This document shows, piece by piece, positions 1-9,127 of a stretch of 64,000 nt of DNA (the first letter of the stretch is position 1; every line of letters starts with the position of its first letter). Below the pieces are notes generated by a model that was not told the DNA's origin, made no database searches, and saw nothing but the letters and a program-made list of their open reading frames with translations. The DNA is taken from positions 25,146 to 89,145 of the forward strand of contig JAAZAN010000091.1 in the NCBI GenBank assembly GCA_012514315.1, in the 5' to 3' direction. Source of the stretch: Chloroflexota bacterium. GTDB lineage: Bacteria; Chloroflexota; Anaerolineae; B4-G1. The position numbers and the translations under genes were made by a program.

Positions 1-2194
1 GGGTCACGTAGTCGTTGCCCTCAAGACATCCTGGCCAATAATGCCCGCCAACGGGCGCTTGCGAGTGCTCCACAGAGGAGTCGTAGATGCCTTCAGCCGT
101 GTCCACACCAACACGCAGATCAAGAGCGTGTTCTGTGCCATCAGAGTACCTGACCACAATGACTCCAACTGAGGTGCCATCGGGCAGGCTCACACTACCC
201 TGAAGATGGGACACCAAGCCGATAGCAGTGGCGCGGAACTCCGGGACCCACGCGACCTCGACAGCCTCACCCTCTGACAACCTGGCTCCAAACTGAAGAT
301 CGTAGAAGACATCGTCGAGCCAGGCATCGCGCAATTTGTCAGTGACGATGTACCGTACACCCAATAGATTGAGCCAGCGCCCTTCCGGTATGGTATGCAT
401 TGTTTCGCGCAGGCGGCCATCCAGAGAGATCTCATCGTGCGGCAAGAGCAGGCGCTGCAGGGCAGTGTAGTGAGCCAGAGGCAGAAGCCCACCATCGTAG
501 CCATCGACTCCGCTCACACCGAAGACCATCGACATGTTAGGATCCAGTACTTCCTTCCTTTTGGTCGCAATGACATAGTCGTAGAGAGCCTCATCAGATA
601 GCTGAGGGCCATAGATAATCTCGATCTCGGGAAGATCACCCGGGTCAAAGGTGATATCGGACATGCTGAGGAACCGACCTGGACCACCAGCCAGGATGTG
701 AGCGATCGCCGGCCGCAGGCTTGTGAATGCCTGCGCGGCTGTAGCTTGAGCTCTGGGCAATGTCAGACCGCCGCAGTACAATTCCACTATGAGCAGCCCG
801 ATCAACCCCGCACCAGCCACCCTTGGCCAGCGTCTGCTCAGTGCGAGCAGGCCGACAACGCTAACCAGAGCCCCGCTCCATGCTAGCAGGGCCCGCCAGG
901 GAACGGGCACACCGTCCCCCATCGCAATACCGACGCCCGCCCATCCCTCTATGGCAGCCAGGCCGACAGCGGTACCGACAACGAACCGGGTCGAGAGTGC
1001 CGTACATAGCTCGGGCATCCGATCTAGCGCCCAACCGATCAGCCCAGCAGCGCCCATCGCGAACAGCGTTAGCCATCTGGCCGGTACTCGAAAGTGTGCG
1101 AAACCTGGCACGAAGCGCGCCAGCAGCACGTAGACCGGATTGTAGAGGCCCAGAGAGAGAGACAGACCGAGCACTACCATTGCCGCGGAGGATAGAACGT
1201 TTGCAGACGCTCCGCGCAACCGGCCCGCGGCGAATGCAACGAGTGCAATTCCACTCATACCGATATAGGCCACGTGCTCCAGGTGCACCGGGGGTACCGG
1301 TGAGAAGAACCCGGGCAACAGCATTCGCCCCACGTACAACGGGGACAGAGAGAAGGAAAGGCGTTCATTGAACGGCAGCCCGTCGGCGCGGATAGAGAGA
1401 CGCGACAGCTCAATCGTTGGCGCCAACTGCGCTGCGGCCAGGGCCACTCCGGCCAGTGTTACGACTCCCACGAACCCAACTCGCAACACGACAACCGGCC
1501 ATGACCCTTCACGCACAGCATTCCAGAGGGGCACAACCGTCAGATAGAATGCCAGGCCAAGCACGCAGATGAACGCTGTCTGCAGATGCCCGGCCGCCAG
1601 AATGAAGCCGACCACTGTGATGAGGCCAGCAGTAGCTAGAGCACCTCGGCGTGTGATGCGCCGCGGCATATGCCGCGCCGCAATGTCGGCCAATACGAGC
1701 GTGAGCGGAAACCATGCGAGACCTTGAAGCTGGTTCACATGCTCGACTTGAGCTCCCAGGTACCCACCTAGCGCGTAGGCGAAACCAGTAGCCCAGGCGC
1801 CAAGGGGCCTCAAGCCCAATGAGCTCCGGCCCCACGCGTAGGCGTTCAGCGCCGCCAGGCAGACGTGCACGACAATCGTGGCATGAACTGACCAGTGTGG
1901 AGGCAGCAGCATCCAGAGCAGCCAGTTCACGGGATACAGGAGGCCGACCTGACTGTTGGCAAGAAAGGGTGCGCCGGTGAATATATGTGGGTTCCAGAGC
2001 GGCAACCGTCCTGCACGCAGCGCACGTGTCGCCGCAGCCCAGTACGGATAGAAGTAAGTGAATATGTCGCCTGCTGCAAGCACCCGTCCTTGGCCCACCA
2101 GCGACCAGAATGACATCACAATGAGCAGGCAGAGTGTGCAGAGGGCCAGCGCGTCAGGAAGCCAGCGCGTTCGGGGTCTATCACGATCGATCAT
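1..2194 (-). CDS. YfhO-like integral membrane protein, C-terminus cut by window edge
   Basis: This gene is missing from the ORF track because it runs off the left edge. I read an open frame of 731 codons from the ATG at 2194 to the first bases, and every stop triplet I checked lies in another frame. The N-terminus has one membrane segment followed by AAGDIFTYFYPYW and LPLWNPHIFTGAPFLANSQ, the layout of YfhO-type (PF09586) polytopic proteins linked to GT-C transferases. Many hydrophobic segments follow, then a soluble C-terminal part. Its ATG overlaps the stop of the upstream GT39 gene (ATGA), so translation is probably coupled. Role inferred: transfer or handling of lipid-linked sugars at the membrane. 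The substrate is unknown. Confidence 0.8.
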   Translation of the reverse strand, partial: MIDRDRPRTRWLPDALALCTLCLLIVMSFWSLVGQGRVLAAGDIFTYFYPYWAAATRALRAGRLPLWNPHIFTGAPFLANSQVGLLYPVNWLLWMLLPPHWSVHATIVVHVCLAALNAYAWGRSSLGLRPLGAWATGFAYALGGYLGAQVEHVNQLQGLAWFPLTLVLADIAARHMPRRITRRGALATAGLITVVGFILAAGHLQTAFICVLGLAFYLTVVPLWNAVREGSWPVVVLRVGFVGVVTLAGVALAAAQLAPTIELSRLSIRADGLPFNERLSFSLSPLYVGRMLLPGFFSPVPPVHLEHVAYIGMSGIALVAFAAGRLRGASANVLSSAAMVVLGLSLSLGLYNPVYVLLARFVPGFAHFRVPARWLTLFAMGAAGLIGWALDRMPELCTALSTRFVVGTAVGLAAIEGWAGVGIAMGDGVPVPWRALLAWSGALVSVVGLLALSRRWPRVAGAGLIGLLIVELYCGGLTLPRAQATAAQAFTSLRPAIAHILAGGPGRFLSMSDITFDPGDLPEIEIIYGPQLSDEALYDYVIATKRKEVLDPNMSMVFGVSGVDGYDGGLLPLAHYTALQRLLLPHDEISLDGRLRETMHTIPEGRWLNLLGVRYIVTDKLRDAWLDDVFYDLQFGARLSEGEAVEVAWVPEFRATAIGLVSHLQGSVSLPDGTSVGVIVVRYSDGTEHALDLRVGVDTAEGIYDSSVEHSQAPVGGHYWPGCLEGNDYVT

Positions 2195-3717
2195 GGCTGA
2201 ACCACAATGCGGTAGATCGTGAAAGAGCGAGACCCATTCCGGCGCGAGGTAGTCCATACCGGATCCAGTCGGTACCCCAATTGAGCGACTGCGTGACCAA
2301 TCCGGTCAGGTTCCTCCCAGGATGGGAAAACGATGTATCGGGCGCTGCGTGCACCAAAGGCTTGTACGTCCTGCGCAAGCCAGTCAGGCGTTGGCCAGTA
2401 AGCCACGTAGACCGGCACATCATACAGGTAGTAAGCGTAGTGCCATCCCAACCAGTGCTGGTATACCACGCTGCCCGGTGGAACATGGTGAAAATACTCG
2501 GCCACAGCATCGATACCGTCATAGGCGCCGTGATCACCCCCAACCGGATAGCGGCTGCGCGCTGCAGCGACCGCGGGCCGGGCCAGGCATATGATCAACG
2601 CCAAGCAGCCAATCACCTGCGATAGTTTGCGCGACCGGACCACACGTTCTAACCAGTGAGTGGCCATCGAGAACAGGCGCCCGCCGAGAACTGCGACCAT
2701 GGGCAGAAGCGGCAGGAGATACCGATCCCACACCGGGAATGCCCACAGCCAGTGAATCATGGCGTAGAATAACACGAACACAATCAGCAGCAAATCAACG
2801 AGGCCCCGTCTTGTGCCACGGCCTCGTCGAAGGGTGTTTACAAGCAGCACAGGCACTCCGGTCAGAAACAGGCCACTGAGAACTGGCGATACCCAGAAGT
2901 AGCGAGCTAGACGAGCCCATCCGAGGAACCGGTCCACCAGTTCATGCGGCCATATCAGGCGCAACCCTCCATACCCCGCTATACCGACACTCCAGAAGCC
3001 GGGGGCGCCCTGTGCAGTCCGCAGCTGGTCCCAGATCACGATCAGGATCACTGGCACAGCATATCCCAACGCGTACTTCAGTCCAGACCTAGCCGGTCGC
3101 TGCGAGTGCATCACGCCAAGCGCCAAGGCCAAGGGCATCCAGGCCAGACCGCTTTGTTTGACGCCAAAGCTCAGCCCAGCAAGCAGACCTGCCCAAACGG
3201 GGTGATTCGCCACCGCAGCAACACAGGCCCCCACACCAAGCGCAACCATCAGTGGGTCGGGGAACACTGTAGCTGAGAACAGGATTCGGAAGGGCGAGAA
3301 CGTCAGGAGAATCGCCGTTGAAGTGGCCGCCACAGACCGTGCGAACAGCCTGTCAGCCAGTGCAGCAGCCAGCGCGACCATCGTCAGCCCGGCTGCCAGG
3401 CCGGGCATCCGAATGGCCAGTTCGGAGTGTCCAAATAACGCTACAGAACCGGCAATCACATAGGGAAGCAGGGGAGGTTTGTAGACGGGCACATCGACCA
3501 GCCACGGGTCGCGGCCGCGGGCAATCTGGAGCCCCCAGTATCCGTAGAGCGCTTCGTCTGAATGGAAACGGTTAGCTACCGCCGGAGCGAGCTGGACCCC
3601 CCAACCCAGTATCAGGAGAACAACAAGAACCCATCGTCCTGACGTCCAGTGACGCGGCAGACCTAGCTGAACCGGTACTTGAGCAGCATCCACAGGACGG
3701 TGAAGGCGTCTCGCCAA
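2191..3717 (-). CDS. GT39/ArnT-like membrane glycosyltransferase
   Basis: A polytopic protein of about 508 residues. An acidic motif lies in the first outside loop (HSDEALYGYWGLQIARG), followed by YKPPLLPYVIAG. This is the signature of the PMT_2/GT39 family, which moves a sugar from a polyprenyl-phosphate carrier onto an acceptor outside the membrane. About ten hydrophobic segments precede a soluble C-terminal tail. The start is uncertain: TTG at 3717 overlaps the preceding GT2 gene by 55 bases, and GTG at 3693 is an in-frame alternative. The stop overlaps the YfhO-like gene. The GT2 next door probably makes the polyprenyl-phosphate sugar that it uses (inference). Confidence 0.83.
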   Translation of the reverse strand: MARRLHRPVDAAQVPVQLGLPRHWTSGRWVLVVLLILGWGVQLAPAVANRFHSDEALYGYWGLQIARGRDPWLVDVPVYKPPLLPYVIAGSVALFGHSELAIRMPGLAAGLTMVALAAALADRLFARSVAATSTAILLTFSPFRILFSATVFPDPLMVALGVGACVAAVANHPVWAGLLAGLSFGVKQSGLAWMPLALALGVMHSQRPARSGLKYALGYAVPVILIVIWDQLRTAQGAPGFWSVGIAGYGGLRLIWPHELVDRFLGWARLARYFWVSPVLSGLFLTGVPVLLVNTLRRGRGTRRGLVDLLLIVFVLFYAMIHWLWAFPVWDRYLLPLLPMVAVLGGRLFSMATHWLERVVRSRKLSQVIGCLALIICLARPAVAAARSRYPVGGDHGAYDGIDAVAEYFHHVPPGSVVYQHWLGWHYAYYLYDVPVYVAYWPTPDWLAQDVQAFGARSARYIVFPSWEEPDRIGHAVAQLGYRLDPVWTTSRRNGSRSFTIYRIVVQP

Positions 3718-4391
3718 CTGATCTTCTTACCCTCAGCAAACTCGCGTCCGGAGTAGGAAATCGGCACATCGTAGATCCGGTAGCCCCGCCTGAGGATCTG
3801 TGCGGTGATTTCTGGATCGAATCCCCAGCCTGGAGCTTTCAGATCGACGCGGTCTTTCACCTCTCGAGTGAATGCCTTGTAGCCCGTCTCCATATCACTC
3901 AATGTGGAATCGTACAGGAGATTCGTCACGAGTGTGAGGAAATGATTCCCAACCATATGCCAGAAGAACATGGCCTTCGTCGGTCCTCCCCGAAATCGCG
4001 AACCGTAGACCACCTGCGACCTTCCCTCTACGATAGGTTGTAGAAGAGCCACATAATCGCGTGGGTCGTACTCCAGATCGGCATCCTGAATCACCAGCAC
4101 GTCACCAGTCGCATGCTGTAGCCCTGTCCGAACCGCCGCACCTTTGCCCTGATTGTGATCGTGGAATACAACGGTCACGTCAGGTTCTGCCGACAGCGTT
4201 CGAAGGAACTCCCGAGTACCATCGGTGGACCCGTCATCCACAACGACCACTTCTCGATCGAGGCTGACAACGCTACCATTCTCCTTGCCATAGCCTACTG
4301 GTATATCCAGGCGGACGACTCGCACACGACGGACAATCTCGGAGATCGTACCGACTTCGTTGTATACTGGAATGATGATGGACAGCTTCAA
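3663..4391 (-). CDS. DPM1-type GT2 family polyprenyl-phosphate glycosyltransferase
   Basis: A 242-residue GT-A glycosyltransferase. It begins LKLSIIIPVYNEVGT, then has VVVDDGSTDGT, and DADLEYDPRDY as the metal/nucleotide DXD region, followed by YGSRFRGG and ETGYKAF. These match dolichol-phosphate mannosyl- or glucosyltransferases that load a sugar from a nucleotide onto a polyprenyl phosphate. There is no C-terminal membrane pair, so it is the short soluble form. The track ORF begins at 5201, but the family domain starts at the TTG at 4391, which has GGAG eight bases upstream. The longer reading is antisense to the next gene. It is the first gene of the GT2-GT39-YfhO operon. Confidence 0.87.
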   Translation of the reverse strand: MKLSIIIPVYNEVGTISEIVRRVRVVRLDIPVGYGKENGSVVSLDREVVVVDDGSTDGTREFLRTLSAEPDVTVVFHDHNQGKGAAVRTGLQHATGDVLVIQDADLEYDPRDYVALLQPIVEGRSQVVYGSRFRGGPTKAMFFWHMVGNHFLTLVTNLLYDSTLSDMETGYKAFTREVKDRVDLKAPGWGFDPEITAQILRRGYRIYDVPISYSGREFAEGKKISWRDAFTVLWMLLKYRFS

Positions 4392-4421
4392 ATTATCTGA
4401 CTCCTGAAACCCAATGGCGGC

Positions 4422-4450
4422 ATTATAACTGAGGACATGCGTGGTGGCAA
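4422..4450 (-). promoter_or_regulatory. Sigma-70-like promoter for the GT2-GT39-YfhO operon
   Basis: Read on the minus strand: TTGCCA, 17 bases, TATAAT. The -10 box matches consensus and lies about 30 bases before the TTG start of the GT2 gene. It forms a divergent pair with a plus-strand promoter a few bases away. Confidence 0.68.
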
Positions 4451-4454
4451 GCCT

Positions 4455-4483
4455 TTGCGGAACAGCCCCACCTGGGCTACAAT
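4455..4483 (+). promoter_or_regulatory. Sigma-70-like promoter for the MobA-NagD fusion and rlmN
   Basis: TTGCGG, 17 bases, TACAAT on the plus strand, about 70 bases before the TTG start at 4554. The -35 boxes of the two divergent promoters are separated by only four bases, so one bound regulator could affect both (inference). Confidence 0.55.
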
Positions 4484-4553
4484 GAGTGCGTGACCCACCG
4501 TCCTGGCTGCACTGCATCAGGCACAACCCGCCATCACGTGAAGGAGCGTTGAC

Positions 4554-5987
4554 TTGGATTCGATCGCCGCTATCATACTCGCTGCTGGCGCCTCCGCCCG
4601 CTTTGGGCGCCCCAAACACCTGCTGGACTGGGATGGCCGTCCGCTGATCGCGCACGTGACGGATACTGCTCTCAGCGCTGGCCTGAGTCCGGTTGTCGTC
4701 GTTCTTGGCCACCAGGGACGAAAGGGACTGGCTGTGCTGGGCAACCGTCCAATACGTGCGGTTACGAACTGGCGTTGGCAACAAGGCATTAGCACATCGG
4801 TGCAGACCGGGCTGGCAGCGCTGTCTCCAGACACTCGGGCCGCCCTCTTTCTGCAGTGTGATCAGCCTCTCGTGACGCGCGATCTCGTTCAGGCTCTGGT
4901 CGCACGATTCGACGAGACTCAGGCCCCCATTGTTTGTCCAACGTACGACGGAGAATACAGATCTCCGGTGCTGTTCGCCGCCAGACTGTTCGCTGAGTTG
5001 GCAGATATCCGCGGCGACGTAGGGGGCAAGGCCGTGATGCGACGCCATCCAGATGAGATCGCCACTGTCCAGGTGTCCGATCCCTCTGTCCTGGCCGATG
5101 TCGATACACCGGCTGAATATGACGCGCTCCGGGCCCGCGCCGCCGCGGCAAATCTGCAGGCGCCGCGCCTCCCCAGTGGAATCCTGAACTGCACACGCCA
5201 TCTGATCATCGATATGGACGGTGTCCTGTGGCAGGGAGATGCACCCTTGCCCGGACTACAGGAGTTCTTCGCATTCCTGCACCAACGTAAGATCACGTAC
5301 ATACTGGCCACCAATAACTCGTCGCGAACTCCCGACCAATACGCAGCCAAGTTAGCGCAGTTCGGCGTAGATATCCTACCTGACCATATACTGACGTCGT
5401 CTGAAGCAACCGCCACCTACCTCGAGACGATCGCACCAGTGGGAGCACGAGTCTACCCAGTCGGCGAGGAGGGCGTGCGGCATGCACTGATCCGGCACGG
5501 CTTCACAGTGTGTGAGGCGGATGCTGAATACGTAGTGGTTGGCTGGGACCGACAACTAACGTGGGATGAGCTTGCCGCTGCATCGCTGATGATCCACAAC
5601 GGCGCAGCCTTTATCGGCACGAACCCTGACACTAGCTTTCCGACCGAGCACGGTCCTGTACCGGGCAATGGCGCCCAACTGGCCGCCATCGAGATCACCA
5701 CTGGTGTACGGCCCATCATCATCGGGAAGCCGGAACCCTGGATGTATCAAGAGGCGATGCGTCGAATGGGTGCATCGACAACCGGTACGGCCGTTATCGG
5801 CGATCGGCTTGACACCGATATCGCTGGCGGAGTTAGGCTCGGTCTCACCACGATTCTGGTTCTATCTGGAATCGCCCAGGAGGCAGATCTGATCGGATCG
5901 AAAGTCCGCCCAGACCTCGTTGTGCCCGACATCCGCACACTCGTGCAATCCTGGCCCAGTAGCACGGATAAGGAAATCGGTGACTAG
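4554..5987 (+). CDS. Fusion of MobA/MocA-like nucleotidyltransferase and NagD-like HAD phosphatase
   Basis: A 477-residue two-domain protein. Residues 1 to about 197 form an NTP-transferase domain with LAAGASARFGRPKHLL (nucleotide loop) and FLQCDQPLVT (metal-binding Asp), as in molybdenum-cofactor cytidylyl- or guanylyltransferases. Residues from about 215 form a HAD-IIA phosphatase of the NagD/PGP type: IDMDGVLW (nucleophile Asp), TNNSSRTP, GKPEPWM (Lys) and IGDRLDTDIAGG. TTG at 4554 is preceded by AAGGAG at seven bases. The frame is continuous through the junction. Each half looks catalytically complete. The joint substrate is unknown. A MoaB-like gene exists far away at 30.4 kb, and no other cofactor genes are adjacent. 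The stop overlaps the start of rlmN. Confidence 0.87.
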   Translation: MDSIAAIILAAGASARFGRPKHLLDWDGRPLIAHVTDTALSAGLSPVVVVLGHQGRKGLAVLGNRPIRAVTNWRWQQGISTSVQTGLAALSPDTRAALFLQCDQPLVTRDLVQALVARFDETQAPIVCPTYDGEYRSPVLFAARLFAELADIRGDVGGKAVMRRHPDEIATVQVSDPSVLADVDTPAEYDALRARAAAANLQAPRLPSGILNCTRHLIIDMDGVLWQGDAPLPGLQEFFAFLHQRKITYILATNNSSRTPDQYAAKLAQFGVDILPDHILTSSEATATYLETIAPVGARVYPVGEEGVRHALIRHGFTVCEADAEYVVVGWDRQLTWDELAAASLMIHNGAAFIGTNPDTSFPTEHGPVPGNGAQLAAIEITTGVRPIIIGKPEPWMYQEAMRRMGASTTGTAVIGDRLDTDIAGGVRLGLTTILVLSGIAQEADLIGSKVRPDLVVPDIRTLVQSWPSSTDKEIGD

Positions 5988-7093
5988 TGGCACCTGTGGC
6001 AGCATCGCAGGGCATCTCACTATACGAGCTCGACTTTCCTGGGCTTGAATCGCTCATCCAGAGTTGGGGCGAGCGTCCTTACAGAGCACGTCAGCTCTGG
6101 CACTGGTTGTACGCCCACCATGCTACCGGCTTCAACGAGATGCTCAACCTGCCCCAGGCCCTGCGCCAGAGGCTGCAGACGGAAGCCGTGATCAGCAGTC
6201 CATCCATCGTGGAAACCGCCGAAGCCGGTGATGGCGAGACGCGTAAAGACCTTCTTCAGTTGCAGGACGGTGAGACCATCGAAACCGTCCTAATGTACTA
6301 TGAACGACGGCGGACCGCCTGTATTTCCACGCAGGTCGGGTGCCCTGTAGGATGCACGTTCTGCGCCACCGGCCAGATGGGATTCAGGCGAAACCTGACA
6401 GTGGGGGAGATCGTGGTCCAGGTGCTCCATTTCGCCCGCGTCCTGTCCAGGACTCAGGAGCGACTCACCAACGTCGTGCTGATGGGAATGGGCGAACCAC
6501 TGCTCAACTACGACGCATCACTTGCGGCAGTCCGCCGCATCACCGCGCCAGAGGGGCTCAACATCGGCCAGCGCCATGTGACGATCTCGACAGTGGGCGT
6601 CATCCCAGGGATCGATCGCCTGGCCGATGAACAGGGAGCGACCCCGGACACATCGCTGCAGGTGACGCTGGCTGTCTCGCTGCACGCAGCCACCGATGAG
6701 CTGCGCGAGCAAATCGTTCCCATCAATCGCCAGTACCCCCTGGATTCACTGTTTGCTGCCTGTCGGCGGTATGCCGAACGCACCGGTCGACGGATCACGT
6801 TTGAGTGGGCACTGATCCACAATTTGAACGACTCAATCGACCAGGCTGAGGCACTGATCGAGCGGTTGAGCGACCTGCCAGCCCACGTCAACCTGATCCG
6901 CCTCAATCCAACAGAACGCTGCCAGGCACGCCCTCCCGAGAGAAGCCGCGTGAAGGCATTTGCTGATACCCTCGATCGACATGGCATCTCAGTTACAGTC
7001 CGCCTGCGCCGAGGCATCGATATCGGCGCTGGATGCGGGCAGCTCAGACAGCGCGGAGAGCGCCAGTCCGGTGTACAATCCCCGCGTACGTAG
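5987..7093 (+). CDS. rlmN: Dual-specificity rRNA/tRNA adenine C2-methyltransferase RlmN
   Basis: A radical SAM methyltransferase of 368 residues that methylates C2 of an adenine in 23S rRNA and, in many species, position 37 of some tRNAs. The cluster motif is GCPVGCTFCATG, followed by LMGMGEPLLNYD and the late ISVTVRLRRG region that holds the methyl-carrying chemistry of the family. The GTG start at 5987 shares its G with the TAG stop of the fusion gene, so the two are likely coupled. The length is normal for the family. Confidence 0.93.
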   Translation: MAPVAASQGISLYELDFPGLESLIQSWGERPYRARQLWHWLYAHHATGFNEMLNLPQALRQRLQTEAVISSPSIVETAEAGDGETRKDLLQLQDGETIETVLMYYERRRTACISTQVGCPVGCTFCATGQMGFRRNLTVGEIVVQVLHFARVLSRTQERLTNVVLMGMGEPLLNYDASLAAVRRITAPEGLNIGQRHVTISTVGVIPGIDRLADEQGATPDTSLQVTLAVSLHAATDELREQIVPINRQYPLDSLFAACRRYAERTGRRITFEWALIHNLNDSIDQAEALIERLSDLPAHVNLIRLNPTERCQARPPERSRVKAFADTLDRHGISVTVRLRRGIDIGAGCGQLRQRGERQSGVQSPRT

Positions 7094-7165
7094 CCGGTGC
7101 CGTGTGCCGAGGACCTGGGAACCACATATCCGCCCTGGCATCCGGATCTAATTGGAGGACTGATT

Positions 7166-8146
7166 ATGGACACGGTGAGAGTCGCGATCATCGGGGCCGG
7201 CTCGCTGGCCAACAGTGTACACTACCCCGCATTGACCAGCCTGGGGAACGTAGAGATCGTCGGGATATGCGACCTGGATTCTGCGCGACTGGCATCGACT
7301 GCGGAGCGCTTCGGCATTGATCAGACATTCACCAATTATCGTGCCATGCTGGACTCACTCAGTCCGGACGCAGTCTACGCGCTGATGCCCCCTCACGTAC
7401 TGTTCGACATCGCAATGGATGTTCTCGAGCGACGACATCACTTGTTCATCGAGAAACCCCCAGCCATCACGACGTTCCAGACTCAATGCCTTGCCCGCGT
7501 GGCGAGCCAGAATGACCTGGTGACCGGTGTGGGATTCCAGCGCCGGTATCATCCGCTGGTGTACGCATGCTGGGAGGAGGTCTGCAAGAGCGGCCCGATC
7601 CACCAAGTCATATCGTGCTTCTACAAGAACGTTGCACCGGCAACACCACATCCATACTATCGGGGCGCCATCGATATCCTCCGGTGCGATGCAATCCATG
7701 CAGTCGATTCGCTCCGATACTACTCCGGCCTGGCGGATGTGGTAAACGTCTCCGCCGAGATCAGAGAACTCGATTGCTGGTACGGCGCCAGCTTCAACGC
7801 ACTAGTCAGCTTTGAGAATGGGGTGGTCGGTGCGCTTCTCACGAACTGGCGAACTGGCCGGCGTCTCCTGAAGCTCGAGTTTCACGCCTATGGCGCATCG
7901 GCCTACGTCGATGCTGATGGCACGGGCAGTGTATACAGAGACAATGAGAAACGTCCGTGCTTTGAGGCAACGGCATCTGGTCTGGTCGGAAGCGACGCCA
8001 ATCACATCAGCCAGGGCTTCCTGGCCGAGAGCGCAGCCTTCATTGAGGCGATCAGGTCAGGCCACAAGCTGCACAACTCGATAGAGGACTCGGTGAAGAC
8101 TATGGAGCTCGTCGATCTCATCTACGAGAACGCCGTGCGACACTGA
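7166..8146 (+). CDS. Gfo/Idh/MocA family NAD(P)-dependent oxidoreductase
   Basis: A 326-residue protein with a Rossmann start VRVAIIGAGSLANSVHYPAL, GICDLD after the second strand, and FIEKPPAI, the EKP motif of the family, followed by the typical alpha/beta C-terminal domain. Members oxidise or reduce sugars, cyclitols or their acids. The track start at 7097 adds about 23 unlikely residues; ATG at 7166 has TTGGAGG upstream. It sits 57 bases before a nitrilase-family gene, suggesting a shared pathway, but the substrate cannot be told. It is clearly less similar to the two Gfo/Idh proteins at 40.5 and 42.3 kb than those are to each other. Confidence 0.87.
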   Translation: MDTVRVAIIGAGSLANSVHYPALTSLGNVEIVGICDLDSARLASTAERFGIDQTFTNYRAMLDSLSPDAVYALMPPHVLFDIAMDVLERRHHLFIEKPPAITTFQTQCLARVASQNDLVTGVGFQRRYHPLVYACWEEVCKSGPIHQVISCFYKNVAPATPHPYYRGAIDILRCDAIHAVDSLRYYSGLADVVNVSAEIRELDCWYGASFNALVSFENGVVGALLTNWRTGRRLLKLEFHAYGASAYVDADGTGSVYRDNEKRPCFEATASGLVGSDANHISQGFLAESAAFIEAIRSGHKLHNSIEDSVKTMELVDLIYENAVRH

Positions 8147-8203
8147 GCACGATCGCTGTGTGCACCAGATCAAATGGACTGGAAAGCAGAACGGAGGGAC
8201 GCT

Positions 8204-9127
8204 GTGGCTCATTTCGTGAAGATCGCCTCGGTCTTGTTCGCATCAGAGGCGCACAAAGGACAGGCAGGAGCACTCGAAACCGTCCTTGCAGAGACTCGAC
8301 GCGCAATGTCCTCCTTACGAGGCTACGAACTCGACCTGGTCGCGTTCTCTGAGGGCATTGAGGCCGTCGGTCAGACACTGGCCGACGCCGAGAGTCCTGA
8401 GCACCCCGGCCCGCTGCTCGAACTCTATCGCGCCTTCGCTATCAGCGAGCAGTGCCACGTTGCCGGGTCGATCAAACTCACTGAAGACGGCCACGTGTAC
8501 AATGCGCTTGCTTTCCTCGGACCTGAGGGGCAGTTTCTGGGCGCCTATTACAAGGTCAATCTGACCATTGGCGAGATCGAGTCCGGATTGCGCTCCGGTA
8601 CAGACGCCGTCGCTATCGATACGAACATCGGTCGCCTGGGAGGTATCATCTGCTTTGACCTCAATTTCGAGGACATCCGCCGACAGTACCGCCGCCTAAG
8701 GCCCGACATCCTCGTCTTTGCCAGCATGTACCACGGCGGGTTCGTACAGAGAGTGTGGGCATACGAGTGCCAATCCTATTTCGTCTCGGCCCTGCCGTTC
8801 ATTGGAGGGGGCATCCTCGATCCATTCGGTGACCCGATTGCCCTAACCGACTGCTATACGTCCGTGGCTATGGCGCGTGTCAATCTAGATAGAGCGCTGA
8901 TCCACCTGGACTACAACGTCGACAAGCTGCCGACCATTGCTCGGAAGTACCTGGACCAGGTTCAGATTGTCGTCCCTCCCAACGTGGGTACGGCGCTTAT
9001 TGTGAGCCAATCCCAGGAACGGACAGCTATGGACATTGTGCGCGAGTTCGAGCTCGAGTTGGTGGACGACTACTTTCAGCGGTCCCTGGCGGCCAACGCA
9101 CGGAACAGATCACCGATTGCTTCGTGA
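8204..9127 (+). CDS. Carbon-nitrogen hydrolase (nitrilase superfamily)
   Basis: About 307 residues with the Glu-Lys-Cys triad of the nitrilase superfamily: Glu in VAFSEGIEA, Lys in GAYYKVNL and Cys in GIICFDLNFED. The superfamily hydrolyses amides, nitriles or N-carbamoyl groups. The GTG at 8204 lies six bases after GGAGG and fits better than the track ATG at 8174. An unusual feature is the stretch FASMYHGGFVQRVWAYE after the Cys, where related amidases contact the substrate. The neighbours are a Gfo/Idh oxidoreductase upstream and a decayed gene downstream. The substrate is not predictable. Confidence 0.85.
   Translation: MAHFVKIASVLFASEAHKGQAGALETVLAETRRAMSSLRGYELDLVAFSEGIEAVGQTLADAESPEHPGPLLELYRAFAISEQCHVAGSIKLTEDGHVYNALAFLGPEGQFLGAYYKVNLTIGEIESGLRSGTDAVAIDTNIGRLGGIICFDLNFEDIRRQYRRLRPDILVFASMYHGGFVQRVWAYECQSYFVSALPFIGGGILDPFGDPIALTDCYTSVAMARVNLDRALIHLDYNVDKLPTIARKYLDQVQIVVPPNVGTALIVSQSQERTAMDIVREFELELVDDYFQRSLAANARNRSPIAS

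Noticed and set aside
3663-5201. 512-residue minus-strand ORF as one long glycosyltransferase
   Set aside because: Only the last 242 residues look like protein of the GT2 family. The rest is antisense to the MobA-NagD fusion, and a good TTG start with GGAG lies at 4391.
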